A DNA stretch of 64,000 nt from Phytoactinopolyspora halotolerans. GTDB lineage: Bacteria; Actinomycetota; Actinomycetes; Jiangellales; Jiangellaceae. The notes below the pieces were generated by a model, which was not told where the DNA came from, ran no database searches, and worked only from the letters and a program-made list of their open reading frames with translations. Positions 9,995 to 18,324 of the stretch are shown piece by piece (position 1 is the first letter of the stretch; each line of letters opens with the position of its first letter). Both the position numbers and the translations under genes were made by a program. The stretch covers positions 248,001 to 312,000 of the forward strand of contig NZ_JAAGOA010000004.1 of NCBI RefSeq assembly GCF_010550675.1, written 5' to 3'.

Positions 9995-10465
9995 CTAGGT
10001 GCCGGCGAAGTCGTGTTGCCGCCAGGCTTCGTAGGCGGCCACCGCGGCGGAATTGGACAGGTTCAATGAGCGCCGTCCGGCCAGCATCGGGATGCGAACC
10101 TGGGCCGTCACCGCAGGATCGGCGATGACCTCGGGCGGCAGACCCTCCGGCTCCGGTCCGAACAGCAGCACGTCGCCGGGCTCATAGGCGATGTCGGTGA
10201 AGCGTACGGAACCGCCGGTGGTGAATGCGTACACCTTCGGTGCGCCATCGTGCAGCAGCACTTTCCACGCGGCGGCCAGATCGCTGTGGACGCTGACATT
10301 CGCCAGGTCGTGGTAGTCGAGGCCGGCACGTCGCAGCTTGGCATCGTCGAGCTCGAACCCGAGTGGCTCGATCAGGTGCAGGTGCGCCCCGGTGGCGGCG
10401 ACCATCCGGATCGCGTTCCCCGTGTTCGGGGGGATCCGCGGTTCGAAGAAGACGATGTTGAACAC
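9995..10465 (-). CDS. trmL: tRNA (cytidine(34)-2'-O)-methyltransferase, TrmL-like (SPOUT family)
   Basis: SAM-dependent 2'-O-methyltransferase of the knotted SPOUT fold, predicted to modify the tRNA wobble base. Motifs visible are EPRIPPNTGNAIR near the start, FGPEPEGLPPEV in the middle and RSLNLSNSAAVAAYE at the end. I favour the GTG start at 10465 (protein starting FNIVFFEPRI), because GGAG lies about 10 bases upstream and this matches the family N-terminus. The ATG at 10489 would add eight residues and lacks a ribosome-binding site. The gene is convergent with the nucleotidase gene. Confidence 0.9.
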   Translation of the reverse strand: MFNIVFFEPRIPPNTGNAIRMVAATGAHLHLIEPLGFELDDAKLRRAGLDYHDLANVSVHSDLAAAWKVLLHDGAPKVYAFTTGGSVRFTDIAYEPGDVLLFGPEPEGLPPEVIADPAVTAQVRIPMLAGRRSLNLSNSAAVAAYEAWRQHDFAGT

Positions 10466-11524
<1,059 letters not shown>

Positions 11525-11648
11525 TGCGGGAAGGTATCGACATTGTCGAGGTCATAGCCGTGATAGTGCCGAGTCTTCTTCTCGACGATCGACCCCGCGA
11601 CCGAGTCGAATTGAACGCCGATGGGACCGGACTCCGGCGGGAGCCGAC

Positions 11649-12131
11649 GTGAGCGGTTCCGTTCCCGCCGGGCCACGACCGCATCGGGACCGGATCTGGG
11701 CCGTCGGTATGGCGGTGCTGGTCGGTGGCTTCCTGGTGCTGGTCGGTTGGCGAGGTGTGCTGCTGATCGAGTCGGGCTCGGCGGTAGGCGTCATGCTGGG
11801 CCTGGCGGTCGCGGTGCTGGCGCTCGTCGGCGCGTGGGTGCTCTGGCGATCAGTGCTGTTCGGAGTACGGATGCAGACCCTCGCCCGGACGCTGGAGGCG
11901 GAGGGTGGGCTGCCGGTGGATGAGTTGCCTCGCCGGCCCAGCGGCCGCGCCGACCGGGAGGCTGCGGACGCGCTGTTCACGCAGCGCAAGGCGGAGGCCG
12001 AGGCGGCGCCGGACGACTGGCGCGCCTGGTTCCGGCTGTCGCTGGCCTATGACGACGCCGGCGACCGGGGCTGGGCGAGGGAAGCGGCTCGGACCGCCTA
12101 CACGCTGTACCGAGAGCATCGGCAAGGCTGA
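11649..12131 (+). CDS. Small membrane protein with C-terminal TPR-like segment
   Basis: 160 residues of unknown function. Two transmembrane helices (about residues 20-40 and 45-67) are followed by a soluble part. The end (ADALFTQRKAEAEAAPDDWRAWFRLSLAYDDAG) looks like one tetratricopeptide-like helical pair. The start is GTG at 11649. It lies 124 bp after dapB in the same direction; a small membrane protein beside dapB occurs in other actinobacteria, so it may be part of that unit. Confidence 0.75.
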   Translation: MSGSVPAGPRPHRDRIWAVGMAVLVGGFLVLVGWRGVLLIESGSAVGVMLGLAVAVLALVGAWVLWRSVLFGVRMQTLARTLEAEGGLPVDELPRRPSGRADREAADALFTQRKAEAEAAPDDWRAWFRLSLAYDDAGDRGWAREAARTAYTLYREHRQG

Positions 12132-12556
12132 CGTCAGCATCGGCCGGGCGGCTCTGCGGGGGTATGGCCCCTTGCGGTTCTGCGGCGGTATCGACCTGGC
12201 GGCCGCGCTGGCGACGTCGTGGGCTCTGGTAACGCTTGTCCGCCGTTTCGGGCCGCTATCCGTTACCTCAGGCCACGACGTGACGGACGGTACGCATGGT
12301 GTGATATCGATCACACGATGATCCCGTATGTGTGTATGGCCGTGTTAAACGCGGGGGCCGGCTGCGTGCCGGGGGCGGCTGGCCGTACCGGAAGCCGGTC
12401 GGCGTGTGAGTGGCTGGTCGCCGTTAACCGATCGCCCGTGTGGTCCGCCGACATCTCTGCCCGGTGGCCGATGACCGAGCCCTTTACCTCTTGTTTTTCC
12501 CTGGTTCGCTGCCAGTATGAGCGCACCTGCTGTGATCAAGGTTCTTCGGAGAGTCC
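12132..12556. other. Intergenic region upstream of phoD
   Basis: A 425-bp gap with no credible gene. Its notable content is the Crp-like palindrome at 12300-12315. I saw no clear pair of 11-bp PHO-box direct repeats. Two ribosome-binding sites stand close together before the alternative phoD starts. Confidence 0.55.
12300..12315. promoter_or_regulatory. Crp/GlxR-type operator candidate
   Basis: TGTGATATCGATCACA is an exact match to the TGTGA-N6-TCACA consensus bound by Crp-family regulators (GlxR in actinobacteria). It lies about 240 bp upstream of phoD. Whether it controls phoD is inference. Confidence 0.6.
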
Positions 12557-14143
12557 ATGGGAGGTTCCATGTCCGATCGTCCGGCTGGTGTGCCGCTTGA
12601 TCGTCGTCGTTTCCTATCGCTCGCGGGCGGTGGCACCGCGGCCATCGCCGGGTTCTCGGGTGCATCGGCGTGGGGGTCACCGCGCTTCGGCGACCACCCG
12701 TTCTCGCTCGGTGTGGCGTCCGGTGATCCCACGCCGGACGGCGTCGTCCTGTGGACCCGGCTTGCGCCGGATCCGCTGGCCGCCGATGGCCGTGGTGGGA
12801 TGCCGGACCAGACCGTCGCCGTGCAGTGGCAGATCGCCTCGGACCCGCGCTTCCGCGACGTCGTACACGGTGGCGTCGAGCGGGCGACGCCCGAGCTCGG
12901 CCATTCGGTGCATGCCGAGGTGAGCGGGCTGGAGCCGGACCGCGAGTACTGGTACCGGTTCCGGGTCGGGCGGGAGATCAGCGACGTCGGGCGCACCCGC
13001 ACCGCGCCGGCGGCGGGAGCGGCGCTGTCGTCGCTGACGTTCGCCTTCGCCAGCTGCCAGAACTATCCCGACGGCCACTTCACCGCGCTGCGGCACATGG
13101 CCGAGGAGGACCTGAACCTGGTGGTCCACCTCGGCGACTACATTTACGAAGGCAGCGCGCAAGGGAGGATCGGTCGCGGCCATCTGCCCGCCGTCGAGTG
13201 TTTCTCGCTGGAGGACTACCGCATCAGGTACGGGCAGTACAAGAGTGACCCAGACCTGCAGGCGTGCCATGCCGCCTTCCCGTGGGTAGTCGTTCTCGAC
13301 GACCACGAGGTCGACAACAACTGGGCCAATGACATCGACGGGCACGATAACGGCGACGGCTTCCTCGACCGGCGCACGGCCGCATTCCAGGCGTACTACG
13401 AGAATCTCCCGCTGCGGCGGGCCTCGATGCCGTCCGGGCCGGACATGCAGCTCTACCGCCGGCTGACCTACGGCAGCCTGGCCCGGTTCAACGTCGTGGA
13501 CACCCGCCAGTACCGGGACAACCAGGCGTGCGGTGACGGCCGGCAGATCGACTGCGACGACCGGCTGGACCCGGGGCGCACGATGCTCGGCGCGGAGCAG
13601 GAGAGCTGGCTGCTGGACGGGCTGGCGGAATCGCCTGCGACGTGGAACGTGATGGCGAACCAGATCTTCATGATGCAGGCCGACCATGAGGATGGCCCCG
13701 TGCAAGCGTTCGGCATGGACACCTGGGATGGTTACGCGGGGGCGCGGAGCCGGTTGCTCTCCGGGGTCCGCGAGCGTGACGTGCGGAATTTCGTCGTCGT
13801 CACCGGTGACGCTCACCGCAGTGTGGCTTCGGAGTTGAAGGCAGACTTCGACGACCCGGATTCGGCCACTGTCGGCACGGAGTTCCTGGGCACATCGCTG
13901 AGCTCGGGTGGCGACGGGCGAGACATGGACGACCTCGGCCACACCTGGCTGGCCGAGAATCCACACATGAAATTCCACAATGTCCAGCGCGGCTATGCGC
14001 GCTGCGAACTCACGCCCGGTGAGTGGCGCACTGACTACCGGGTCGTCGACCGTGTCACCGAACCCGGCGGGGCGGTCTCGACCCGCGCCAGCGTCTACGT
14101 CGAGGCCGGACGGCCGGGCATCCAGCAGGTCGAGGAGAACTAA
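12557..14143 (+). CDS. phoD: Alkaline phosphatase D, Tat-exported
   Basis: Secreted phosphodiesterase/phosphomonoesterase that scavenges phosphate; PhoD enzymes use Fe and Ca. The Tat motif DRRRFLSLAGG is at residues 15-25. The PhoD N-terminal domain (about 40-130) precedes the metallophosphatase domain with VHLGDYIYEG, LDDHEVDNNW and VVTGDAHRS metal-ligand motifs. Two starts are possible, ATG 12557 (GGAGAG 3 bases upstream) and ATG 12569 (GGAGG 4 bases upstream); both leave the Tat signal intact. The last 25 bases are duplicated just downstream. With the cell-wall nucleotidase this gives two extracellular phosphate-releasing enzymes in 7 kb. Confidence 0.95.
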   Translation: MGGSMSDRPAGVPLDRRRFLSLAGGGTAAIAGFSGASAWGSPRFGDHPFSLGVASGDPTPDGVVLWTRLAPDPLAADGRGGMPDQTVAVQWQIASDPRFRDVVHGGVERATPELGHSVHAEVSGLEPDREYWYRFRVGREISDVGRTRTAPAAGAALSSLTFAFASCQNYPDGHFTALRHMAEEDLNLVVHLGDYIYEGSAQGRIGRGHLPAVECFSLEDYRIRYGQYKSDPDLQACHAAFPWVVVLDDHEVDNNWANDIDGHDNGDGFLDRRTAAFQAYYENLPLRRASMPSGPDMQLYRRLTYGSLARFNVVDTRQYRDNQACGDGRQIDCDDRLDPGRTMLGAEQESWLLDGLAESPATWNVMANQIFMMQADHEDGPVQAFGMDTWDGYAGARSRLLSGVRERDVRNFVVVTGDAHRSVASELKADFDDPDSATVGTEFLGTSLSSGGDGRDMDDLGHTWLAENPHMKFHNVQRGYARCELTPGEWRTDYRVVDRVTEPGGAVSTRASVYVEAGRPGIQQVEEN

Positions 14144-14178
14144 CGCGGCCCCGATCCAGCAGGTCGAGAAGAACTAAC
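14119..14178 (+). repeat. 34-bp tandem duplication at the phoD 3' end
   Basis: The end of phoD with its TAA stop (ATCCAGCAGGTCGAGGAGAA onward) recurs 34 bp later with one substitution. This leaves a second copy of the last codons and stop outside the gene. Confidence 0.85.
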
Positions 14179-14208
14179 TGAGCCGGTACCGCGCGCGGCC
14201 GCGTGCGG

Positions 14209-14679
14209 TCATGGTTCTCCTACAGAGAAGCACCCGACCGGCTTTGCAATGCACACATATACGCAACGGAGGATGCTCTGTGCGGACATACGCACACCGC
14301 AGCAGGCGTTGCGTATATGTGTGCATTGCAAAGCCTGGTGCGGTGGATGCGGTTGCGGGGTGGGGGGCGCCCCGGACGCCGCCCCCCCCAAGGGCGTGTT
14401 GGGCCGCAGGAACTGCACCTGGCCCTGTTCGCTGATCTCGGCGTCGAGTGCCTTGTCGTCCAATTCCTCGGCCGTGGTGGCGTCCATGAAGACGCGGGCG
14501 CCCTCGGACTCGATCACCTGGTCCGCCGGCTGCTGTTCGCTGGTGAGCGACAGCGCGAACTTCCGTGTCTGGTCCTCGTCCACGGTCGACTCGATCCGGA
14601 GTGCGGCCTCCTCGGACAAGCCGGGCTGGTCGGTGAGGCTGCGGATGGCGGTGGCAGCCTGGTTGGTCAATGCCAGCAT
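14209..14679 (-). CDS. HesB/IscA-like Fe-S assembly family protein with repeat-derived C-terminus
   Basis: The first 95 or so residues (LALTNQAATAIRSL to QGQVQFLRPN) match the small HesB-like proteins of actinobacteria, which usually end there. They lack the usual IscA cysteines. The ATG at 14679 follows GAGGAG; an upstream ATG at 14709 is less likely. Here the frame runs on through a Gly/Pro-rich stretch and then through a complete family C palindrome (14240-14335). This adds about 60 residues, including CTHIRN and CVYVCIAK. The tail looks like insertion-driven loss of the original stop. Function of the family is poorly known. Confidence 0.7.
   Translation of the reverse strand: MLALTNQAATAIRSLTDQPGLSEEAALRIESTVDEDQTRKFALSLTSEQQPADQVIESEGARVFMDATTAEELDDKALDAEISEQGQVQFLRPNTPLGGAASGAPPTPQPHPPHQALQCTHIRNACCGVRMSAQSILRCVYVCIAKPVGCFSVGEP
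14240..14335. repeat. Family C palindromic element, copy C1 (inside a reading frame)
   Basis: Two perfect 29-base arms start GGCTTTGCAATGCACACATA and end with the complement. The 38-base centre contains an inner TGTGCG/CGCACA hairpin. It lies within the 3' part of the HesB-like frame on the minus strand. The second copy, at 58892, lacks the centre. Confidence 0.93.
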
Positions 14680-14953
14680 GGGTGCTCCTCGTGTCGGTTT
14701 CGCGTTCATTTCGGGCGATACAACCGCATCGAGGTATCGCCACCTCCTCCACGCTCCCCGCTGTCGCCCCTATCGTGCAAGGCGACTGGCCGATGGGCGG
14801 GCAATCGCGCTATCAGCCGACGTGGTCGCGTGCTACCGGTCCGTACCGCCGTGCGGTCACGGTAGGTCTCCGTCGCCCTCTACCCAGGTCTGCCCGAGCC
14901 ATGTGGGTGTGGAGCGGCCCTTGCCGGCCGCGGCGACGATCTATGCTCGTGCC

Positions 14954-15535
14954 GTGCTGTTCGAGAAGCGGTTCTGGCCCGGTATCGCCGACGGCTCGAT
15001 CACCGTCACCTTCCGTCGTTGGAAGAAACCGCAGGTGGTGGCCGGTCGGCCGTACCGGACGCCGGCCGGGATCGTCGATGTGGTGGCGGTCGACGTCGTC
15101 GATCCGGCGGATATCGACGACGACGACGCCCGGGCGGCGGGATACGCCGACGCGTCGACGCTCGTCACGGATCTGCGTGGCGACGCCTCTCGAGCGACTT
15201 ACCGCATCGAGTTCCGCCGTTCCGAGGCGCCCGATCCGCGTGCCGAGCTGGCCGCCTCGGCCGAACTCGACGACGGTGCCCTCGCCGAGATCGACCGCCG
15301 GTTGGACCGACTCGACCGGGCATCCGGCGACGGCGCGTGGACCCGGGTGACGCTCGAGCTCATCGCCGCGCATCCGGCCCGTCGTGCCGGTGACCTCGCC
15401 GAGATGGTCGGCCGCGAGCGTGCCCCGTTCAAGCTCGACGTACGGAAACTGAAGAATCTCGGCCTCACCGAGAGTCTTCAGGTCGGGTACCGGCTCTCGC
15501 CCCGCGGCCGCGCCTACCTGGACCGTCGTCGCTGA
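14954..15535 (+). CDS. ASCH/PUA-like domain protein
   Basis: A 193-residue protein. The N-terminal half (LFEKRFWPGIADGSITVTFRRW, then TPAGIVDVVAVDVVD) resembles ASCH domains, a PUA-like fold thought to bind RNA or modified nucleotides. The C-terminal 75 residues read like a winged helix (TLELIAAHPARRAGDLAEMVGRE, then KLKNLGLTESL). The GTG at 14954 is chosen because the frame upstream runs through the family C palindrome and non-coding sequence. No clear ribosome-binding site is seen, so translation may be leaderless. No functional partner is apparent. Confidence 0.72.
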   Translation: MLFEKRFWPGIADGSITVTFRRWKKPQVVAGRPYRTPAGIVDVVAVDVVDPADIDDDDARAAGYADASTLVTDLRGDASRATYRIEFRRSEAPDPRAELAASAELDDGALAEIDRRLDRLDRASGDGAWTRVTLELIAAHPARRAGDLAEMVGRERAPFKLDVRKLKNLGLTESLQVGYRLSPRGRAYLDRRR

Positions 15536-15652
15536 TCACATGCGCGTCAGCGCGGACGGTGGCCGGGGCGGAGCGAGCGGTCGCGGGCGCCCGGGGCCTC
15601 CACGAATCGAAAGACGACCGGACCAGGGTCTAGCTGATCGCGTGTCCGTGGT

Positions 15653-15702
15653 GTTAAGTTCTTGGAACTCTGCCCTCAACGGCGAGGGCAGAGCTTCTTA
15701 AC
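15653..15702. terminator. Hairpin between convergent genes
   Basis: GTTAAG and CTTAAC, with CTCTGCCCTC pairing to GAGGGCAGAG around AACGGC, form a strong stem with an internal bulge. It lies between the ASCH gene and the 3' end of the oxidoreductase and can serve as a bidirectional terminator. Confidence 0.65.
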
Positions 15703-15762
15703 AGCCGGTGTACGACCACATGGCCAGAGCGTCGCTCGTGGTGTGCGTCTGACTCGCACGTG

Positions 15763-16782
15763 TCACAGGCCGTGTTGTTGCGAGCCGGCGAGGCGTTTGC
15801 TCACTCGTGCTTCGGCAGCGGCCGAGAGCGGGTCCCGGTAGGCGGCGACGGCCTGACGAGCTTCCTCGGCGACAAGATCGGCGTTGATCTGGGCGCCGGC
15901 GTTGGCGCCGGCAGCGGCGGCGCCGCCGACTTGCGCCATAGGCTCGGTGACGTTGCCGGCCACCCATACGCCCGGTATGTCGGTACGTCCGGCGGCGTCG
16001 GCGGGAAGGTGCCGTCCGATCCCGGCCGGATGTTCCGCGGGGTGCAGCCCGAGTCCGTCCAGGAAACCGGCCCGCACCTCCATCCGCGACTGCACCGCCA
16101 GCACGTTGCGTGGGACGCGCCTGCCATCGGTGAGGCGCACGCCGACGATGCGGTCGTCGGCTACCTCCACGGCCGCGACCTCCCCGTGCACGAGGGCGAC
16201 CCCGCGCGCGGCCAGCTGGTCGACGTCCTCCTCGCCCAGCGGCTCAGACGTGTGCGTGAAGACGGTGACGTCGTCGCTGAGCTGCCGGAACAGCAGAGCC
16301 TGGTGCACCGCCATCGGCCCGCTCGCCACGACGCCGATGGCCTGGTCGCGTACCTCCCAGCCGTGGCAATAGGGGCAGTGCACCACATCTCGGCCCCAGC
16401 GATCCCGCAGCCCGGGGATCTCCGGCAGCTCGTCCACCGCGCCGGCCGCCACGAGGAGCCGCCGTGCCTGCACCGTCCGTCCATCGGCCAGGACGATGCG
16501 GAACCCGGCGTCCTCGCCGGAGGCGGCGACCACCTCGCCGCGTACCACCTGGCCGCCGTAGAGACGCACCTCGGCGCGGCCTTGCTCCAGCAGCTCGGCT
16601 GGGGGCGTCCCGTCGCGGGCCATCAGCCCGTGTACCGCGGCCGCCGGGGCGTTGCGCGGGTGCCCGGCGTCGACCACCAGCACCGACCGTCGGGAGCGGG
16701 CCAGCATCAGGGCACCGTTCAGGCCGGCCGCGCCGCCGCCTATCACCACCACGTCATAGTTGTCTTTCAGTTCTTCGGTCAC
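15763..16782 (-). CDS. FAD/NAD(P)-dependent oxidoreductase, thioredoxin-reductase-like
   Basis: Soluble flavoprotein of about 339 residues. The FAD-binding motif VVIGGGAAGLNGA is at the N-terminus, CPYCHGWEV carries the redox-active Cys pair, and GVWVAGNVTEPMAQ is the second FAD contact. Single-gene thioredoxin-reductase-like proteins of this kind are common in actinobacteria and many use small thiols. The GTG at 16782 follows GGAGG by 8 bases; the frame also permits ATG at 16806. It is divergent from an XRE-cupin regulator across 80 bp that holds repeated TGGCAAACT boxes. Confidence 0.88.
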   Translation of the reverse strand: MTEELKDNYDVVVIGGGAAGLNGALMLARSRRSVLVVDAGHPRNAPAAAVHGLMARDGTPPAELLEQGRAEVRLYGGQVVRGEVVAASGEDAGFRIVLADGRTVQARRLLVAAGAVDELPEIPGLRDRWGRDVVHCPYCHGWEVRDQAIGVVASGPMAVHQALLFRQLSDDVTVFTHTSEPLGEEDVDQLAARGVALVHGEVAAVEVADDRIVGVRLTDGRRVPRNVLAVQSRMEVRAGFLDGLGLHPAEHPAGIGRHLPADAAGRTDIPGVWVAGNVTEPMAQVGGAAAAGANAGAQINADLVAEEARQAVAAYRDPLSAAAEARVSKRLAGSQQHGL

Positions 16783-16824
16783 GATGACCACCTCCACGAC
16801 CACCATCGCCGCAGCGGCGGCGCA

Positions 16825-16855
16825 TTGGCAAACTTATTTGCCGTTATGGCAAACT
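16825..16855. promoter_or_regulatory. Operator candidate between oxidoreductase and XRE-cupin regulator
   Basis: TTGGCAAACT occurs at 16825 and TGGCAAACT again at 16847. TTTGCC between them makes inverted pairs with each copy. It is AT-rich against a GC-rich background, and the last box ends 7 bases before the regulator's ATG. This fits autoregulation and control of the divergent oxidoreductase. Confidence 0.65.
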
Positions 16856-16862
16856 CAGTGAC

Positions 16863-17450
16863 ATGGACGTTGACCTCGATCAGGCCTTGGGCGCGGTCGG
16901 CACACGGTTGCGCGCACTACGCCGGCAACGCGAGACCACGTTGGCCGATCTCTCCGCGGCGACCGGTATCTCGGTCAGCACCCTGTCGCGGCTGGAATCG
17001 GGTGCTCGCAAGCCCACCCTGGAGCTGCTGCTGCCGCTGGCCAAAGCTCACGGTGTCACTCTGGACGAACTCGTCGACGCTCCGCCCACCGGAGATCCGC
17101 GGGTTCACCTGCGCCCGGTCAGCCGGTACGGGATGACCATGCTGCCGCTGACCCGCCGCGCCGGTGGGATCCAGGCGTACAAGCTGGTCATACCGGGCAA
17201 CGACCGGCCGAAGGAGCCGGATCCGCAGACGCACGAGGGCTACGAGTGGTTCTACGTGCTCAACGGCCGGCTGCGGGTGGTTCTCGCCGAACACGACGTG
17301 GTGCTGTCGCCCGGCGAGGCGGCCGAGTTCGACACCCGGGTGCCGCACTGGTTCAGCGCTGCCGGCGCCGAACCCGTCGAACTCCTCTGTCTCTTCGGGC
17401 AGCAGGGCGAACGGGCACACCTGCGGTTCCGCCCCAAACAGCGACGCTGA
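16863..17450 (+). CDS. XRE-family regulator with C-terminal cupin domain
   Basis: The N-terminal helix-turn-helix (residues 10-66, LADLSAATGISVSTLSRLESGARKP region) is followed by a small-molecule-binding cupin domain (about 105-190, HEGYEWFYVLNGRLRVV and LSPGEAAEFDTRVPHWF). Regulators of this architecture usually control one adjacent gene, here the divergent flavin oxidoreductase. The ATG at 16863 is immediately downstream of the operator boxes. The ligand is unknown. Confidence 0.9.
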   Translation: MDVDLDQALGAVGTRLRALRRQRETTLADLSAATGISVSTLSRLESGARKPTLELLLPLAKAHGVTLDELVDAPPTGDPRVHLRPVSRYGMTMLPLTRRAGGIQAYKLVIPGNDRPKEPDPQTHEGYEWFYVLNGRLRVVLAEHDVVLSPGEAAEFDTRVPHWFSAAGAEPVELLCLFGQQGERAHLRFRPKQRR

Positions 17451-17530
17451 CGGCGGAGGAGTCGGGCCGGCTGGTCGGGCCGGGTGGCCGGGCCGGCGTT
17501 GACCCGTGCCCGGCAGGACGCGGGCCGTGA

Positions 17531-18124
17531 TCAGCCCGGCGGGTCAGCGGGGGCCGCGGCCGACTCCGCGGGGTCGGTGTCCAGGTCCGTGTGCAGGCGT
17601 ACCTGTCGAAGCGTCGCCGAGCCGTCGCCGGTCAGGTCGAGCGTGCGATGGGCCGAATCGGCCGCCCATCCGGCCGGCTCCAGGAATCCGCGGAGCTGAT
17701 CGTCGCCGACCACCAGCCAGATGCGAGCCCGGGTGAACCCATCGGCGCGCAGCGTGTCCGCGACCGCTGCGAGCAGGCGGGAACCGTGGCCGTGCCCGTG
17801 CGCGTCGGGGTCGACGTGGAAGGCGGCCACCTCGCCGTCATACGGTCCGGCATCCGGGTCGCCGGATGGTGCGGTGGCGGCGAAACCGACCACGTTGCCG
17901 TGGTCGAGCGCCACCAGGACCCGGTGCTGAGCCGACGGCGGGCGGACGACGGCCTGCCGCCACGCGTCGGCGAACGTCATCGCGTCGATCTGGTTGAGCA
18001 GCGCCTGGGGGAGGAGCTCGTGATACGAGCGCATCCACGCGCGCGCTTGCACCTGGCCTATCGCTTCGGCGTCGGCCGCCCAGGCGGTTCGGACGCTCTT
18101 ATCGGCGACGGGTTGCTCGACCAC
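17531..18124 (-). CDS. GNAT family N-acetyltransferase
   Basis: 197 residues with an acetyl-CoA-binding motif A, EVAAFHVDPDAHGHGHGSRLLAAV, near residues 95-118. The N-terminal helix (AWMRSYHELLPQALL) is typical of GNATs acting on small amines or proteins. GTG start at 18124; a GGAGG lies immediately upstream. The C-terminal 30 residues are acidic and Ala/Pro-rich. Substrate is not evident. It is convergent with the XRE-cupin gene. Confidence 0.85.
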   Translation of the reverse strand: MVEQPVADKSVRTAWAADAEAIGQVQARAWMRSYHELLPQALLNQIDAMTFADAWRQAVVRPPSAQHRVLVALDHGNVVGFAATAPSGDPDAGPYDGEVAAFHVDPDAHGHGHGSRLLAAVADTLRADGFTRARIWLVVGDDQLRGFLEPAGWAADSAHRTLDLTGDGSATLRQVRLHTDLDTDPAESAAAPADPPG

Positions 18125-18231
18125 ACCTCCACCCTACGGAGTGCGCGGCCGCCGCCGGTCGGCAGGGCGGGCGCGGATGCCGAGCCGGAGGGTGCAGCAC
18201 TGCCACGCGGGGCGTGTGCGCGGTCAGTGTG

Positions 18232-18306
18232 TTCCCTTGCAGCGCGCACCATGCACGTGAGGTGACGCTGACGCTGCGTGCCGTGCAGGTGCGCGCTGCA
18301 AAGGAA
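18232..18306. repeat. 75-bp palindromic element related to families C and D
   Basis: TTCCCTTGCAGCGCGCACC pairs with GGTGCGCGCTGCAAAGGAA across a 35-base centre with smaller internal pairing. The arm shares CAGCGC and CACCATGC words with family D and TTGCA with family C. It lies between the GNAT start and the 3' end of the nitric oxide synthase gene. Confidence 0.8.
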
Positions 18307-18324
18307 GTCGAGGGCCGGGCAAGG

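Noticed and set aside
14249-15535. 428-codon frame suggesting a longer ASCH protein
   Set aside because: The first 235 codons run through the C1 palindrome and the antisense of the HesB-like gene; only the part from 14954 has protein-like character.
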